Origin: Thermotogaceae bacterium
GTDB lineage: Bacteria; Thermotogota; Thermotogae; B21-G9; HyVt-16
Direction of reading: 5' to 3'
Length of the DNA: 13,938 nucleotides
Assembly: GCA_011043375.1 (NCBI GenBank)
Contig: DQYP01000194.1
Span: 1-13,938, forward strand
In this document: positions 1 to 6,926 of the stretch, piece by piece
Position numbering within the stretch: position 1 is the stretch's first letter
Layout: each line of letters starts with the position of its first letter
Position numbers and translations under genes: made by a program
The notes under the pieces: generated by a model
What the model was told of the DNA's origin: nothing
What the model saw: the letters and a program-made list of their open reading frames with translations, nothing else
Databases searched by the model: none

Positions 1-12
1 AGGGGGGATAGC

Positions 13-363
13 ATGTTGGATAATAGCAATGTTTCATACCAAACTTTGAAAGATTTATCGTATTGGACAGGATTTGTCGGTATCTGGTCGATAATAATTG
101 GGGTGGTAGGTATAATATCCATAGGGGGAATAATATCGGGGATACTCGCTTTGATAATGGGAATGAAACTCAGAAGAACGAAGATGGATTTAGAATCCTA
201 CATTAATTCAAACAATGAACAGGCTTTACAATCAGCCTTAGACAATTTAAAGAGCTATTTCAAGATTGCCGGTGTAATGATCATCATAACTTTAATAATG
301 GTCATCATCGTTTTTGGAATAATGTTAGGAGGTGGCTTCTCCTTTTTCCAAAATCTAATGTGA
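13..363 (+). CDS. Small membrane protein, DUF5362-like
   Basis: This 116-residue protein has a short polar N-terminus and a long hydrophobic stretch at about residues 17-50 that may be one long helix or a tight hairpin. A charged middle follows (KLRRTK, then a polar segment at about 55-80), and a second hydrophobic helix spans about 83-107. The layout of two membrane regions around a soluble 'QALQSALDNLKSYFK' segment resembles the DUF5362 family. That assignment is from memory of the family pattern and is tentative. The start is the ATG preceded by AGGGGGGAT at bases 1-9. Its stop lies just before the ribosome binding site of the DNA glycosylase gene, so the two may be co-transcribed. No catalytic motif or cysteine is visible and the function is unknown. 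Confidence 0.7.
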   Translation: MLDNSNVSYQTLKDLSYWTGFVGIWSIIIGVVGIISIGGIISGILALIMGMKLRRTKMDLESYINSNNEQALQSALDNLKSYFKIAGVMIIITLIMVIIVFGIMLGGGFSFFQNLM

Positions 364-377
364 GATTGGAGGAACAA

Positions 378-1025
378 ATGCTAAAGAAAATATTTGAAAT
401 TCTTTATGATACCTATGGGCCACAATATTGGTGGCCATCTGACAGTGATTTTGAAACTGCAGTTGGTGCAATACTGACCCAAAGTGTTTCGTGGAGAAAT
501 GTTGAAATGGCCATAAACAACCTACGCCGCATGGATCTTCTCAATCCAAAGAAGATGTATGCGTGTCTAACGGGTATATTGGAGAAATGCATAAAACCTG
601 CTGGTTTCTTCAAAGTAAAAGCACGTAGATTGAAAAACTTCTTGGAATTCTTGAAGGACTATGATTTTGATTTCGATGAATTGAAAAAATTTGATACGCC
701 AACTCTTAGAAAAGTGCTGTTGAATGTTAGTGGTATCGGTAAAGAAACGGCCGATACTATGTTGCTTTATATTTTCAAGAGACCTGTTTTTGTGATAGAT
801 GCTTACACTATTCGGTTATTTGAAAGGCTTACAAACGAAGGTAAAAAAACGTATGATGAGCTTCAGGAATTCTTCCAAAACAATTTAGAAAATGATCCAG
901 ACTTATTCGGAGAATTTCACGCTCTCATAGTTGTTCACTGCAAAACTGTGTGCAAGAAAAAGCCTGTGTGTAGCGTTTGTAAAATAAATCAAAACAATTT
1001 ATGCAAAAAAGCAAAGATGGTATAA
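378..1025 (+). CDS. Endonuclease III-related DNA glycosylase (MagIII-like, HhH-GPD)
   Basis: The 215-residue product is a base-excision repair glycosylase of the HhH-GPD superfamily. The N-terminal YGPQYWWP and FETAVGAILTQ signatures, with SWRNVEMAINNL after them, match the endonuclease III-related 3-methyladenine glycosylase (MagIII) branch. The helix-hairpin-helix is GIGKETAD at residues 119-126 and the catalytic aspartate is D141 in FVIDAYT. The position that holds the lyase lysine in Nth (GVGRKTA) is Glu here, so a monofunctional glycosylase is expected. The C-terminus has five cysteines (188, 192, 198, 201, 209), compatible with a [4Fe-4S] cluster but with spacing unlike the usual CX6CX2CX5C. 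The ATG at 378 is preferred over a GTG at 360 because GGAGG lies five bases upstream of it. The exact damaged base recognised cannot be read from the sequence. Confidence 0.88.
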   Translation: MLKKIFEILYDTYGPQYWWPSDSDFETAVGAILTQSVSWRNVEMAINNLRRMDLLNPKKMYACLTGILEKCIKPAGFFKVKARRLKNFLEFLKDYDFDFDELKKFDTPTLRKVLLNVSGIGKETADTMLLYIFKRPVFVIDAYTIRLFERLTNEGKKTYDELQEFFQNNLENDPDLFGEFHALIVVHCKTVCKKKPVCSVCKINQNNLCKKAKMV

Positions 1026-1028
1026 CTC

Positions 1029-1742
1029 TCATATGATTATTTCTCCACTGTTTATTTTTAAAATTCTCTTGTCATTTAAAACCTCTATGTAATTTTCAAA
1101 GATTTTCAGAACTTTGACTTTATGTATTTCATCGTTGAGCATCACCTTTATTTCTTCTCCTTCTTTTGGAAACAATCTCTTTTTCCACATCTTTATTATG
1201 GTGGCAATACCAGTTTTTTTGGATCTCAAATTGTAAATCCTAAAAATATAACCAACTATTTTCCTCAAAGTGATGTGAAGATTGTATTCTCTGTCGGTTA
1301 TCTGCTTGAGTGATACAGCCTTATCACGCAACTCGGATGGAATATCGTTGTTTATGTTCACCCCTATACCAACGATCACAGCCACATTCGATTCACCAAA
1401 TATTGTTTCAGTCAATATACCCGCTATTTTTTTTCTCTTTATATAAATATCATTTGGCCATTTTATAATCGGTTCCAAGCTCAATTTTTCGAAGAATTTG
1501 CACAAAGCAATTGAGGAAATTTTTGTGTAGAGATTGACATCAGAAAAAATCTTCCGTGGTTTAAAGAGAATAGAAAACCACAACCCACCCTTGGGAGAAA
1601 ACCAACTTCGACCGTTTCTTCCTTTTCCCTTTGTTTGAGTAAGTGCCCAACATATCGTGAAGTTGTTTAATTTTCTCCAATTTCTTTTTAAGAAATCATT
1701 TGTTGAATCAATGGAATCAAAGGAAATTACCTTTGAATTCAA
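1029..1742 (-). CDS. birA: Biotin-protein ligase, monofunctional
   Basis: The enzyme activates biotin with ATP and attaches it to the lysine of biotin acceptor domains. From the chosen start the order is: DSIDSTND near residues 9-16, the biotinyl-AMP loop GKGRNGRSW at 39-47, KWPND at 94-98, and KKIAGIL at 104-110 with the catalytic lysine. GIGVNIN follows at about 125-131, and a small SH3-like C-terminal domain ends the protein. No N-terminal helix-turn-helix is present, so it should not act as a repressor. A GTG at 1754 gives four more residues but lacks its own ribosome binding site. The sequence around that GTG (AAGGTGA) is instead a good ribosome binding site for the TTG at 1742. The gene lies 84 bases downstream of the redox operon beyond a hairpin, and ends three bases from the convergent glycosylase gene. 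No biotin-dependent enzyme is encoded here. Confidence 0.93.
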   Translation of the reverse strand: MNSKVISFDSIDSTNDFLKRNWRKLNNFTICWALTQTKGKGRNGRSWFSPKGGLWFSILFKPRKIFSDVNLYTKISSIALCKFFEKLSLEPIIKWPNDIYIKRKKIAGILTETIFGESNVAVIVGIGVNINNDIPSELRDKAVSLKQITDREYNLHITLRKIVGYIFRIYNLRSKKTGIATIIKMWKKRLFPKEGEEIKVMLNDEIHKVKVLKIFENYIEVLNDKRILKINSGEIII

Positions 1743-1782
1743 GACGACTTTCACCTTTTCAATTTTGATGGTTTTAATATTG

Positions 1783-1809
1783 AAAACCGGGGCTCACAAA
1801 AGCCCCAGT
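1783..1809 (-). terminator. Probable intrinsic terminator of the redox operon
   Basis: On the minus strand a nine-pair stem (ACTGGGGCT paired with AGCCCCGGT, one G-T wobble) closes a six-base TTTGTG loop and is followed by TTTTC. It starts 18 bases past the stop codon of the second NuoF-like gene and lies before birA. The T-run is short, so some read-through into birA is possible. The + strand side lacks a T-run, so termination of minus-strand transcription is the better reading. Confidence 0.72.
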
Positions 1810-1826
1810 TAAATTATATAATTCGC

Positions 1827-3464
1827 TCATCTTCTGACCAATTTTTTCTTTGGTTTTTCAAATTTGCATATTCCACACGGACTCTCTTTAGCGTTTATAT
1901 GCGCGAGAAACTCCTCTTTGAAGTTATCGAGCATGGAATTCAATGGTATCGGTATGGATTGTCCAAGTCCGCAGAAAGACGAGTCCAACATGGTGGATGC
2001 TATATTTTTCATAGCATCGATATATTCCTCTTTTCCTCTACCCTTGCTTATTTCATCGAGCATACGTACCAACATCTTCGTACCTTCTCTACAGGGAGTA
2101 CATTTTCCACAAGATTCGTGTTCGAAAAACTCCATAGCTTTTTTCAGCACATCAACAGCGCAATTATCTTCATCTATCACCAGTATGACTCCCGAACCAA
2201 GTGAAACACCGTAGTTTTTCATCGAGTCGAAATCCAATGGTGTATCCAATTTATCTGGTCCAACAAATGTTCCAGCGGTTCCACCAGTTTGAATCATTTT
2301 CAATTCTTTACCATTTGCAATTCCACCACCGTATTTATATACAAGGTCCCTGATGGTCGTTCCCATGGGTGCCTCAACTATTCCACGGTTCACTATGTTA
2401 CCACATAGGCTGAATACTTTCGTCCCCGGCGAGTTTTCTGTTCCGATCGATTTGAACCAATCCGCTCCCTTTAGAATTATCTGCGGAACATTCACGAAAG
2501 TTTCGACGTTGTTTATCACAGTTGGTTTTGAATACAGTCCGGATACCGGTGGATATGGAGGTTTCAACCTTGGCCTTCCAGCTTTACCTTCTATTGATTC
2601 CATCAATGCCGTTTCTTCACCACAAATGTATGCACCTGCTCCTAATCTTACCGCTAAATGAAATGTAAAACCAGAACCAAGAATGTTTTCGCCGAGCAAT
2701 CCATATTCGTAAGCATCTTCTATAGCTTTTTGAATATTTTGGACAGAACCGTAGTATTCACCGCGTATGTATATGTAACCTTTGGTGGCGCCAACTGCGT
2801 ATCCTGCTATCGTCATTGCTTCAATCAATGCATGCGGATCCCCTTCCATTATCAATCTATCCTTGAATGTACCGGGTTCGCCTTCATCCGCATTACAGAT
2901 CACATACTTTTGATCTGCTTCTGTCTTCATCGTGAATTCCCACTTTAAGCCTGTTGGAAATCCAGCTCCGCCTCTACCTCTCAATCCACTTTCCTTCACT
3001 ATCTCCACAACTTCCACGGGCTTCATCTCATTCAAAACTTTTGCCAACGCCATGTAACCATCTCTGGCGATATATTCATCTATGTTTGTAGGATCTATAA
3101 CACCAGCATTTCTCAAAACCACTCTCGTTTCTTCAGATACTTTTTTAGCTTCAACCGAAATTTTATCAGTAAAGAGAGCAGAATCCAATTCCAATTCTTT
3201 TGCTCTTCTACCTTTTAAGAGATGTTCTTCGACTATTTTCTTAACGTCATCCGGATTTTTTACTTCATAATATACTTCCTCTGGATAGATCGCAACTATG
3301 ACTCCATCCCTGTAAACACCGAAGCTACCTGTTTCAAGAACGTCCACAAAACTTGATAAGTTGTATTCATCAACAAGCTGCCGAAAAAGATTTTTAAAGT
3401 ATCTTGCCCCTTTCAAAATGGAGTTTGAGTCAACCGAGACAAGCACCACGTTACTCTTTGGCAT
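1827..3464 (-). CDS. nuoF: NuoF/HydB-like flavoprotein paralogue (F2) with cysteine-less N-terminal domain
   Basis: This 545-residue protein belongs to the 51-kDa NADH/FMN-binding subunit family. Intact features are the nucleotide/FMN region (GLRGRGGAGFPTGLKW near 170-184, CNADEGEP near 190-197, GAGAYICGEETAL near 275-287) and the [4Fe-4S] motif ESCGKCTPC (C452, C455, C458) with C498 in SSFCGLGQ. The N-terminal region aligns with the thioredoxin-like [2Fe-2S] domain of the neighbouring 599-residue F1, but the four ligands are S10, S15, S47 and Y51. The two-cluster ferredoxin tail of F1 is missing. H522, C530 and C533 near the end resemble the His/Cys site before that tail. The ATG at 3464 follows AGAGGTGAT; an in-frame GTG at 3473 lies inside that ribosome binding site. 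It overlaps the E2 gene by 14 bases, suggesting translational coupling. It probably oxidises or reduces NAD(P)(H) with FMN; the partner beyond E2 is unknown. Confidence 0.93.
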   Translation of the reverse strand: MPKSNVVLVSVDSNSILKGARYFKNLFRQLVDEYNLSSFVDVLETGSFGVYRDGVIVAIYPEEVYYEVKNPDDVKKIVEEHLLKGRRAKELELDSALFTDKISVEAKKVSEETRVVLRNAGVIDPTNIDEYIARDGYMALAKVLNEMKPVEVVEIVKESGLRGRGGAGFPTGLKWEFTMKTEADQKYVICNADEGEPGTFKDRLIMEGDPHALIEAMTIAGYAVGATKGYIYIRGEYYGSVQNIQKAIEDAYEYGLLGENILGSGFTFHLAVRLGAGAYICGEETALMESIEGKAGRPRLKPPYPPVSGLYSKPTVINNVETFVNVPQIILKGADWFKSIGTENSPGTKVFSLCGNIVNRGIVEAPMGTTIRDLVYKYGGGIANGKELKMIQTGGTAGTFVGPDKLDTPLDFDSMKNYGVSLGSGVILVIDEDNCAVDVLKKAMEFFEHESCGKCTPCREGTKMLVRMLDEISKGRGKEEYIDAMKNIASTMLDSSFCGLGQSIPIPLNSMLDNFKEEFLAHINAKESPCGICKFEKPKKKLVRR

Positions 3465-3948
3465 TTTTATCACCTCTGAAGTTATCTATTATTTCTCCAA
3501 CTTTTTCGGGTGTAAGATTACCAAAAAATTGATCGTTTATCATAATGGCAGGGGCAACTCCACAAAGACCAAGACAGCTTGTCGTTTCAAGTGTAAACAA
3601 ACCATCTTCAGTTGTTTCACCTATTTCGACTCCGAGTTTTTCCTTTAAAGCCTCCATCACTTCTCTTCCACCTGTAACATGGCATGGAAGACTTTTACAC
3701 ACCCTTATCACATATTTTCCGCGTGGTTTAATGGAGAACATGCTGTAAAAACTTAAAACTTCGTAAACCCTTGAAGCAGGTATATTAAGCAGTTTTGCAA
3801 CTTCTTCAGCTGCTTCCGGTGGAACGAAATTATTGTAATAATCCTGTATCATATGGAGAGCATTTATAAGAATATCCCCTTCCTCCAAGGTCTCCTTTTT
3901 AACCTTTTCAACAATCTCTCTAACTTTATCTAAGTCGACTTTAACCAA
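3451..3948 (-). CDS. nuoE: NuoE/HydC-like [2Fe-2S] subunit (E2)
   Basis: The 165-residue product is a 24-kDa-type thioredoxin-fold [2Fe-2S] subunit that normally docks on NuoF and cycles electrons with its FMN. After an N-terminal helical region (about 1-70, with VLSFYSMFSIKPRGKY at the junction), the cluster ligands are C84 and C89 (VCKSLPC) and C125 and C129 (SCLGLC), all intact. It is encoded 21 bases after F1 and overlaps F2 by 14 bases, so F2 is its likely partner. The start chosen is the TTG at 3948, preceded by AAAGGGGG. An upstream in-frame TTG at 3966 would place that ribosome binding site inside the gene. It is a paralogue of E1 (first gene of the operon) and differs mainly around the first ligand pair. 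Confidence 0.92.
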   Translation of the reverse strand: MVKVDLDKVREIVEKVKKETLEEGDILINALHMIQDYYNNFVPPEAAEEVAKLLNIPASRVYEVLSFYSMFSIKPRGKYVIRVCKSLPCHVTGGREVMEALKEKLGVEIGETTEDGLFTLETTSCLGLCGVAPAIMINDQFFGNLTPEKVGEIIDNFRGDKNAKE

Positions 3949-3969
3949 TTTGATTCCCCCTTTCAACTT

Positions 3970-5769
3970 TTAGGGCGAAACCTTACTTATGGCCCCGAAT
4001 CTACATACTTCTATACAACTACCACACCTTGTGCAAATTTCCGGATCTATATCGTGGGCCTTTCTAACCTCTCCCGATATTGCTCCAACGGGACAAACTC
4101 TTGCACAAGCTGTACATCCAACACATTTCTCTGAATCGATCACGTACCTTATCAAATCCTTACACACCTTTGCAGGACATCTTTTTTCTTTCACATGGGC
4201 TTCGTATTCATCTCTAAAATATTTCAAGGTTGAAAGAACAGGATTGGGTGCAGTTTGACCGAGTCCACATAGCGAGGAATCGATTATGATTTTCCCGAGT
4301 TCTTCAAGTTTCTCAAGATCTTCCTCTTCACCTTCACCTCTGGTTATTTTTTCGAGGATTTCAAGCATCTTTCTGGTACCTTCTCTGCATGGTGTACACT
4401 TTCCACATGATTCATCGACCGTAAACTGCAAGAAAAATTTTGCGACATCCACCATACAGGTATCTTCGTCCATTACGATCATTCCACCGGATCCCATTAT
4501 GGCTCCCAACTCTTTCAGGCTCTCATAATCGACTGGTGTATCCAAATATTCCGCTGGAATACAACCGCCACTCGGACCACCTGTTTGAACCGCTTTCAAC
4601 TTTTTATTGTTGGGTACTCCGCCACCTATATCGTATATGAGTTCCCTGAGCGTTATTCCCATCGGAACTTCAACTAAACCAGTGTTTTTCACTTTACCAG
4701 CAAGCGCAAAGACTTTTGTCCCCTTGCTTGTCTCTGTACCTATGCTCGCAAACCAATCTGCACCTTTTATGATTATTGGTGGAATGTTCGCAAAAGTTTC
4801 AACATTGTTTATAAGTGTTGGATAACCCCAAAGGCCTTTTTGAGCAGGATATGGTGGCTTAACATTGGGCTGGCCTCTCTTTCCTTCTATGGAATTTATC
4901 AAAGCAGTTTCTTCACCACATACAAAAGCACCAGCACCTATTCTTATTTCTATATCGAATGAAAAACCAGTTCCAAGGATATTCTCGCCCAAAAATCCAT
5001 ATTCCCTTGCTTGATTTATAGCGTTCTTTAACCTTTCTATAGCAAGTGGATATTCTGCTCTAACGTAGATATAACCTTTCTGACCACCTATCGCATATCC
5101 TGCTATTGTCATTGCTTCCAGCACTGTGTGAGGATCACCCTCAAGAATTGATCTGTCCATGAAAGCCCCTGGATCTCCTTCATCTGCATTGCAAACTACA
5201 AACTTCTTATCAGACTGGCTTTTTCGAGTGAATTCCCATTTCAATCCAGTTGGGAATCCAGCGCCACCTCTTCCTCTGAGTCCACTCTTTTTGACAACCT
5301 CTATTACCTGTTCTGGAGTCATTTCTGTGAGAACCTTCGTGAGTGCAAAATATCCATCTCTTGCTATATATTCATCAATATTCATTGGATCTATTATCCC
5401 AAGGTTTCTAGTAGCTATTTTTACTTGCTTTTTAAAGAATGGATGTTCTTCATAAACCTCCGCTGCAATTTTTCCTTGAGGCCCTTCAAAAAGCATCTCT
5501 TCAACTACTCTTCCCTTTAATATATGCTCTTCAACAATCTTCTTGACATTTTCTGTGTTTACCTTTTGATAATAAACACCTTCTGGAAAGACAGCAACTA
5601 TAGGGCCCAAATCACAGGCACCCATACAGCCAGTTTCAACTACTCTAACAACGCCATCAAGGGCATATTCTCGAAGCTTTTCTTCGAGAACTTGCTTAAC
5701 ACTTTTTTCACCAGCAGATATACACGCCCCTCCTGCACAGATCAAGATTGTATTCGTTGAAACTGCCAT
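3970..5769 (-). CDS. nuoF: HydB/HndC-like NAD(P)H-binding flavoprotein (F1)
   Basis: At 599 residues this has the full layout of HydB, the diaphorase subunit of bifurcating hydrogenases and relatives. First comes an N-terminal thioredoxin-like [2Fe-2S] domain (C11, C16, C48, C52). The NADH/FMN core follows, with GLRGRGGAGFPTGLKW at 173-188, CNADEGDP at 193-200 and GAGAFVCGEETAL near 288-300. The [4Fe-4S] site is C455, C458, C461 and C501. H525, C531 and C536 may form the metal site described in HydB structures. Two [4Fe-4S] ferredoxin motifs end the protein (C549/552/555/559 and C579/582/585/589). The ATG is preceded by GAGGTGA. It is the third gene of the operon, 31 bases after the HndB-like gene. 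No catalytic A subunit is encoded nearby, so the final electron acceptor or donor is unknown. Bifurcating, hydrogenase-linked and simple NADH dehydrogenase roles all remain possible. Confidence 0.95.
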   Translation of the reverse strand: MAVSTNTILICAGGACISAGEKSVKQVLEEKLREYALDGVVRVVETGCMGACDLGPIVAVFPEGVYYQKVNTENVKKIVEEHILKGRVVEEMLFEGPQGKIAAEVYEEHPFFKKQVKIATRNLGIIDPMNIDEYIARDGYFALTKVLTEMTPEQVIEVVKKSGLRGRGGAGFPTGLKWEFTRKSQSDKKFVVCNADEGDPGAFMDRSILEGDPHTVLEAMTIAGYAIGGQKGYIYVRAEYPLAIERLKNAINQAREYGFLGENILGTGFSFDIEIRIGAGAFVCGEETALINSIEGKRGQPNVKPPYPAQKGLWGYPTLINNVETFANIPPIIIKGADWFASIGTETSKGTKVFALAGKVKNTGLVEVPMGITLRELIYDIGGGVPNNKKLKAVQTGGPSGGCIPAEYLDTPVDYESLKELGAIMGSGGMIVMDEDTCMVDVAKFFLQFTVDESCGKCTPCREGTRKMLEILEKITRGEGEEEDLEKLEELGKIIIDSSLCGLGQTAPNPVLSTLKYFRDEYEAHVKEKRCPAKVCKDLIRYVIDSEKCVGCTACARVCPVGAISGEVRKAHDIDPEICTRCGSCIEVCRFGAISKVSP

Positions 5770-5800
5770 TATCTTTTCACCTCTTTCAGATTATTGGAAT

Positions 5801-6178
5801 TCAAACTTCTCCTTTTCTAACGACAAGATCGGAAACGATTTTTCCTTCTATCACATGTTGTTTAACGATTCTCTCTGCTTGCTCCGGTGTAACGTGTCCA
5901 TAAACCACTGGATTTTGGTCTTCCATTCTAACTTCCACAGTTGGCTCAACCTCACATAATCCCATGCAACCAGATTGAATAACCGCGACATCAGTTATGT
6001 TATTTTTGTTGAGAGCTTCAACGATAGCTTTCAAAGTCTCTTTTGCACCGGCAGCGATTCCACATGTTCCCATCGCAACGACTATCTTTCCTCTTTTCTG
6101 TGAACCTCTCATTTTGAGATCTTTAAGCGCTTGCTCTTTTATTTTCATAAGATCTTCCAAACTTTTAACCTTAGGCAT
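5801..6178 (-). CDS. hndB: HndB-like (2Fe-2S) ferredoxin-domain protein
   Basis: This 125-residue protein has a charged, helical N-terminus (about 1-28) followed by a thioredoxin-like ferredoxin domain. The motif GTCGIAAGA (C39) and the pair C71/C75 in SGCMGLC are present. The usual first ligand position is Ala-Met, so only three cysteines are visible in the domain. That pattern is, as far as I recall, typical of HndB from NADP-reducing hydrogenases. It sits between E1 (1-base gap) and F1, the same order as hndA-hndB-hndC. Its likely role is to relay electrons or to complete the E1/F1 module; whether it binds a [2Fe-2S] cluster is uncertain. The ATG follows GGAGG with an eight-base spacer. 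The protein has no signal peptide or membrane segment and should be cytoplasmic. Confidence 0.9.
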   Translation of the reverse strand: MPKVKSLEDLMKIKEQALKDLKMRGSQKRGKIVVAMGTCGIAAGAKETLKAIVEALNKNNITDVAVIQSGCMGLCEVEPTVEVRMEDQNPVVYGHVTPEQAERIVKQHVIEGKIVSDLVVRKGEV

Positions 6179-6179
6179 T

Positions 6180-6680
6180 CTATTTCCCTCCTCTATTTTT
6201 GTAATTCCTTATTATCTTTGGAACTTCATCGGGGGTAACACGACCATAAAAATCACTTTCTCCTATCATAACGACGGGTGCCATACTACAAGCACCAAGA
6301 CATCTAACGGCATGCAAGGAAAATAGACCATCCTTTGTAACCTCGCCTTCCTCTATTTCGAGCTCTTCTTTGAATCTATCCATCAACTTATCAGCTCCTT
6401 TGACATAACAAGCGGTACCAAGACAGATCTTTATCTGGTATTTACCTCTCGGTTTCATAGTGAACAAAGAATAGAATGTAACAACACCAAAAACTTTACT
6501 CACTGGGATATTCAATTTTTCTGCTATGTGTTCTTGAACTTCAATTGGAAGATGCCCAAATATTTGCTGAGCCTTGTGCAAAACCTCTATCAGTGCACTG
6601 CTGTCTCCTTCGACTTCTTGAATAAATTCGTCAAGTTCCCTATATAACTTTTCGTGCTCTTTACAAACAGATTTCTCCAT
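6180..6680 (-). CDS. nuoE: NuoE/HydC/HndA-like [2Fe-2S] subunit (E1)
   Basis: First gene of the redox operon, encoding a 166-residue 24-kDa-type subunit. The N-terminal helical bundle (about 10-75, including FGVVTFYSLFTMKPRGKY) leads into the thioredoxin-like domain. Its [2Fe-2S] ligands are C86 and C91 (CLGTAC) and C127 and C131 (RCLGAC), all present. An extra C6 near the N-terminus is not part of the cluster. The ATG is preceded by AGGAGGTG with a ten-base spacer. It should bind F1 and exchange electrons with its flavin. In the HydABC family this subunit is HydC, in NADP-reducing hydrogenase HndA. Transcription probably starts about 58 bases upstream, at a site covered by a Rex-like palindrome. 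Confidence 0.95.
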   Translation of the reverse strand: MEKSVCKEHEKLYRELDEFIQEVEGDSSALIEVLHKAQQIFGHLPIEVQEHIAEKLNIPVSKVFGVVTFYSLFTMKPRGKYQIKICLGTACYVKGADKLMDRFKEELEIEEGEVTKDGLFSLHAVRCLGACSMAPVVMIGESDFYGRVTPDEVPKIIRNYKNRGGK

Positions 6681-6723
6681 TTCGGTTCTACACCTCCTGG
6701 AATGTATTCACATATCCAATTCT

Positions 6724-6741
6724 TTGTGATGATTTTCACGT
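6724..6741. promoter_or_regulatory. Candidate Rex operator
   Basis: The 18 bases TTGTGATGATTTTCACGT fit the Rex consensus TTGTGA-N6-TCACAA with the correct six-base centre. The left half matches fully and the right half at four of six positions. The site covers the predicted start of minus-strand transcription (about 6738), just downstream of the -10 box, a position where a bound protein would block initiation. Rex senses the NADH/NAD+ ratio and is reported to control fermentation and hydrogenase genes in many anaerobes, which fits the operon. Rex binding here is inference. Confidence 0.55.
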
Positions 6742-6744
6742 TCA

Positions 6745-6774
6745 ATTATAACACATTATCGTTAAAAATGTCAT
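6745..6774 (-). promoter_or_regulatory. Promoter of the E1-hndB-F1-E2-F2 operon
   Basis: Read on the minus strand, the -35 box is ATGACA (five of six to TTGACA; 6769-6774). An 18-base spacer follows, then a perfect TATAAT (6745-6750) preceded by TGT, giving an extended -10. The predicted start is near 6738, leaving a leader of about 58 bases to the E1 ATG that includes AGGAGGTG. It is the best promoter match I see in the window. Confidence 0.8.
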
Positions 6775-6844
6775 AACGTTGCCCTATTCCTAACATCCAC
6801 ACTTATCATATTTTATGTTCAGAAGAATGATTAACCCAAATCCT

Positions 6845-6858
6845 TTCCGCTATCGGAA
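6845..6858. repeat. Short inverted repeat TTCCG-CTAT-CGGAA
   Basis: A perfect five-base inverted repeat with a four-base centre lies in the middle of the divergent region, extendable by one T-G pair. No gene ends here, so a terminator is unlikely. It may be a small protein-binding site or chance. Confidence 0.35.
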
Positions 6859-6870
6859 GTTCTATTTCGA

Positions 6871-6914
6871 AAGTGATATACTAACACTTGAAGTTGTACC
6901 TACAAATATCACTT
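6871..6914. repeat. Nine-base inverted repeat enclosing a second palindrome
   Basis: AAGTGATAT at 6871-6879 is matched exactly by ATATCACTT at 6906-6914, with 26 bases between. Within the interval TTGTACCTACAA (6894-6905) is itself a five-base inverted repeat directly abutting the right arm. The arms share the GTGAT word with the Rex-like site but not its spacing. This could be a paired operator for a regulator of the plus-strand unit, or a transcript hairpin if the region is transcribed. Confidence 0.5.
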
Positions 6915-6926
6915 CTCTAAATGTAT

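Noticed and set aside
3465..3473. GTG at 3473 as the start of F2
   Set aside because: That GTG is part of the AGAGGTGAT ribosome binding site serving the ATG at 3464. The same reasoning removes GTG 12598 for rnfA and GTG 1754 for birA.
3949..3966. Upstream TTG at 3966 as the start of E2
   Set aside because: It would place the strong GGGGG ribosome binding site inside the coding region; the TTG at 3948 is correctly spaced from it.
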